Source: Chitinophaga pinensis
GTDB taxonomy: Bacteria; Bacteroidota; Bacteroidia; Flavobacteriales_D; Crocinitomicaceae
Direction: 5' to 3'
Assembly (NCBI GenBank): GCA_945868555.1
Contig: CAMBMC010000110.1
Location: forward strand, 1 to 7,606
DNA: 7,606 nt
The notes under the pieces were generated by a model. That model was not told the origin of the DNA, ran no database searches, and saw only the letters and a list, made by a program, of their open reading frames with translations. A program made the position numbers and the translations under genes. This document shows positions 6,136-7,606 of this stretch, piece by piece; position 1 is the stretch's first letter; every line of letters begins with the position of its first letter.

Positions 6136-7419
6136 TTAATCAATCACTACCTTTTGAGTTGTCTTTTGTGTGCCATTGTTGAAAGAAACGAAATATGCCC
6201 CCTTGGCAAGATCAGTCACATCAATCATTTGCTCACCGAAGCCTGTTAAGTCAGTTGTGAATACAGTTAATCCATTTACCGAAGTAATCTCAACTGTACA
6301 ATCTGAATTGATTTTCGCAAACAATTTCCCAGATGTAGGATTTGGATATACCATATCAACGAATTGATCAAGATTTTCAATACCGGCAGCAGCGCGTACG
6401 TCAAATGCGATAGTACCTGGAGAAACACCCGCTTCAAAGCTCGTTAAAAGTGTGTTTGATGCATCATAGGTGAGCACGGTTCCAAATGAAAAGAAGTCCG
6501 TTGAAGATGCATACAGGTTACCACTCACAGGTTCTTGCGCCAATTCGTAGTATTCATTTGCAAATCCATTCAAAGGTCCAACATTGTTCATCAAAGTCAC
6601 ATCGAACTCATTCAATACATTTTCCATAGATACTTGGTACACCAGTTTATTGTCACGCAAGGCTGATGTTCCGCATCCTGTGGATGCACTTGATAACGAA
6701 ACGGTAGTTACTGCCGAGCCATCCAATGGAATGCGAGATACCGAAGCGCCGCTCCAATCTTTGTTGTTCACAGAATAGAGATAATTTCCAGATCGCACTA
6801 GATTGTCTGGATTTGTTCCATTGACACCAAGATCAACTTCATTTCCATAAGTCAAGGTTGTTAAGTCGAGTTTTCCAACAATGCCTTTTTCATTTCCCCA
6901 CTCATAGCCATTGTTTACAGCGATATAGGCAGAGCTTCCATCTACAACAATGTTTTGTGCTGCCCACTTTGGACCTTGAACAGTATCGATGGCAGCTTGC
7001 AATTGTAAGCTTGTAGCATCATACACATGGAGGTATGAATCATAAGTTGTTAAGTACTCACCGCGTGTAGCAACCAATTTATCTTGCCAAATGGCCAAAT
7101 TTCGCACACCAGTGCAAACCACTGAGGCCACTTCTTGATGGGTATTGAGATCCATCTTGAAAATCTTCGTGTCTGCAGCGACGTAATAATAATTTCCAGA
7201 AATAATTAAGTCAGATGCAAAACGCATGTTCTCAAGCGTGTCAACAACGACATAATTTTGATTTTGTGGATTGTAAACGCCAATGGTTACAGGAGTTACA
7301 ATGGTGGAAGCTGCATAATCAAAGTATCCTTCATTCAATACAAGGACTTGATTTACATAATTTTGTGCGAAAGTGAACCCACTCACACAAAGACCAACGA
7401 CAAGGATTGCCTTTTTCAT
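6136..7419 (-). CDS. Secreted beta-propeller-like protein with T9SS type A sorting domain, under cobalamin riboswitch (BtuG-like)
   Basis: The product has 427 residues. A Sec signal peptide (MKKAILVVGLCVSGFTFA, cleavage near 18) is followed by the opening NQVLVLNEGYF. This resembles the start of YncE/DUF5074-type surface beta-propellers found in Bacteroidota vitamin B12 loci. Repeated blade-like units continue to about residue 340, for example DLIISGNYYYVAADTKIFKMDLNT, NIVVDGSSAYIAVNNGY and NLVRSGNYLYSVNN. Residues about 352-427 form a type A T9SS sorting domain: YPNPTSGKLF (358-367), LAKGAYFV (404-411) and terminal QKVVID. It should be exported by Sec, moved across the outer membrane by T9SS and attached or released at the surface. 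A cobalamin riboswitch precedes it and a strong terminator closes it, so it forms a one-gene B12-repressed unit. Binding of B12 or a corrinoid is inferred from context. BtuG itself is a lipoprotein; this protein has no lipobox. Confidence 0.88.
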   Translation of the reverse strand: MKKAILVVGLCVSGFTFAQNYVNQVLVLNEGYFDYAASTIVTPVTIGVYNPQNQNYVVVDTLENMRFASDLIISGNYYYVAADTKIFKMDLNTHQEVASVVCTGVRNLAIWQDKLVATRGEYLTTYDSYLHVYDATSLQLQAAIDTVQGPKWAAQNIVVDGSSAYIAVNNGYEWGNEKGIVGKLDLTTLTYGNEVDLGVNGTNPDNLVRSGNYLYSVNNKDWSGASVSRIPLDGSAVTTVSLSSASTGCGTSALRDNKLVYQVSMENVLNEFDVTLMNNVGPLNGFANEYYELAQEPVSGNLYASSTDFFSFGTVLTYDASNTLLTSFEAGVSPGTIAFDVRAAAGIENLDQFVDMVYPNPTSGKLFAKINSDCTVEITSVNGLTVFTTDLTGFGEQMIDVTDLAKGAYFVSFNNGTQKTTQKVVID

Positions 7420-7464
7420 TCGTTCTGTTTTTAAACGGTTAATAAACTAAAAACAAGAAGCATG

Positions 7465-7508
7465 AAAAAAGAAGGACAAGCCGAATACATACATTCGGGC
7501 TAGAGTCC
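7465..7508 (-). terminator. Terminator-like expression platform of the cobalamin riboswitch
   Basis: On the minus strand, GGAC (7508-7505) pairs with GTCC (7477-7474). The inner stem AGC(C)CGAAT with ATTCGGCT (7501-7493 with 7486-7479) adds 8 bp with one bulged C and a 6-nt loop. TTCTTTTTT (7473-7465) follows at once. This is an intrinsic-terminator layout between the aptamer and the ATG at 7419, so control by premature termination when B12 is bound is likely. An alternative antiterminator fold was not worked out. Confidence 0.65.
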
Positions 7509-7539
7509 GACTTTATTCTGAAGTCTTCTCTACATGTCT

Positions 7540-7606
7540 TGGGCAAGTATTCTGACTCTTACCAACTCTCTTTCGCCTTCCCATCTTATACAGACAGTGG
7601 CCTTTT
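7540..7606 (-). promoter_or_regulatory. Cobalamin (AdoCbl-type) riboswitch aptamer, 3' part only
   Basis: Read on the minus strand from the window edge, conserved cobalamin aptamer blocks appear in the right order. These are GGCCACTG (7603-7596), then GGGAAGGCG (about 7581-7573), then the sequence leading through TAAGAGTCAG into the B12 box GTCAGAATACTTGCC (7556-7542). The 5' part of the aptamer, including the first P1 strand and the GGTG block, and the promoter lie beyond base 7606. Family knowledge: these RNAs bind cobalamin and switch off uptake or synthesis genes. The target here is the propeller gene about 120 nt downstream. Confidence 0.88.

Noticed and set aside
7431..7463. Ten-codon leader-peptide frame (MLLVFSLLTV) between the riboswitch terminator and the propeller gene
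   Set aside because: It is very short, has no recognisable ribosome-binding site or regulatory codons, and is best explained by chance in AT-rich leader sequence.

Overview
The window looks like chromosomal DNA from a Bacteroidota bacterium, most likely a Flavobacteriales or Crocinitomicaceae-type organism. The evidence is AT-rich DNA without clear Shine-Dalgarno sequences, promoter elements of the TTTG / TAnnTTTG type, and a C-terminal type IX secretion (T9SS) sorting domain with the YPNP motif. The organism assignment is inference from these traits. No tRNA, rRNA, insertion sequence or CRISPR array is visible.

Left part (1-2291, + strand): a tightly spaced run of three genes. It begins with the 3' part of a SurA/PpiC-like peptidyl-prolyl isomerase with two parvulin-type domains. 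Next is a complete MoxR-family AAA+ ATPase, and 4 bp further on a 129-residue DUF2007-like protein with a C-terminal zinc ribbon. An intergenic stretch of about 200 bp follows, holding a T-rich possible terminator and a good Bacteroidota-type promoter. That promoter drives a 105-residue lipoprotein of unknown function (2495-2812).

Middle (2813-5473, - strand): an 886-residue exported membrane protein, the most unusual object here. Its N-terminal half resembles a zinc-metalloprotease-like domain in which every expected metal ligand and the catalytic Glu appear replaced. A two-helix membrane hairpin follows, then a C-terminal alpha/beta-hydrolase-like domain with an AHSMG nucleophile elbow. Its stop codon directly abuts the stop of the convergent lipoprotein gene. 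Upstream in the same direction is a TPMT-family SAM-dependent methyltransferase (5500-6087).

Right part (6088-7606, - strand): a cobalamin riboswitch whose 5' portion lies beyond the window edge, a terminator-like expression platform, and a 427-residue secreted beta-propeller-like protein with a T9SS sorting domain. A strong intrinsic terminator ends that unit, and its U-tract runs straight into the ATG of the methyltransferase. The riboswitch suggests the propeller protein is a vitamin B12-responsive surface protein, possibly a functional analogue of the Bacteroides B12-binding protein BtuG that is delivered by T9SS instead of as a lipoprotein. The lower genes (methyltransferase and membrane hydrolase) lie 26 bp apart and may be co-transcribed, but no functional link to B12 is visible.
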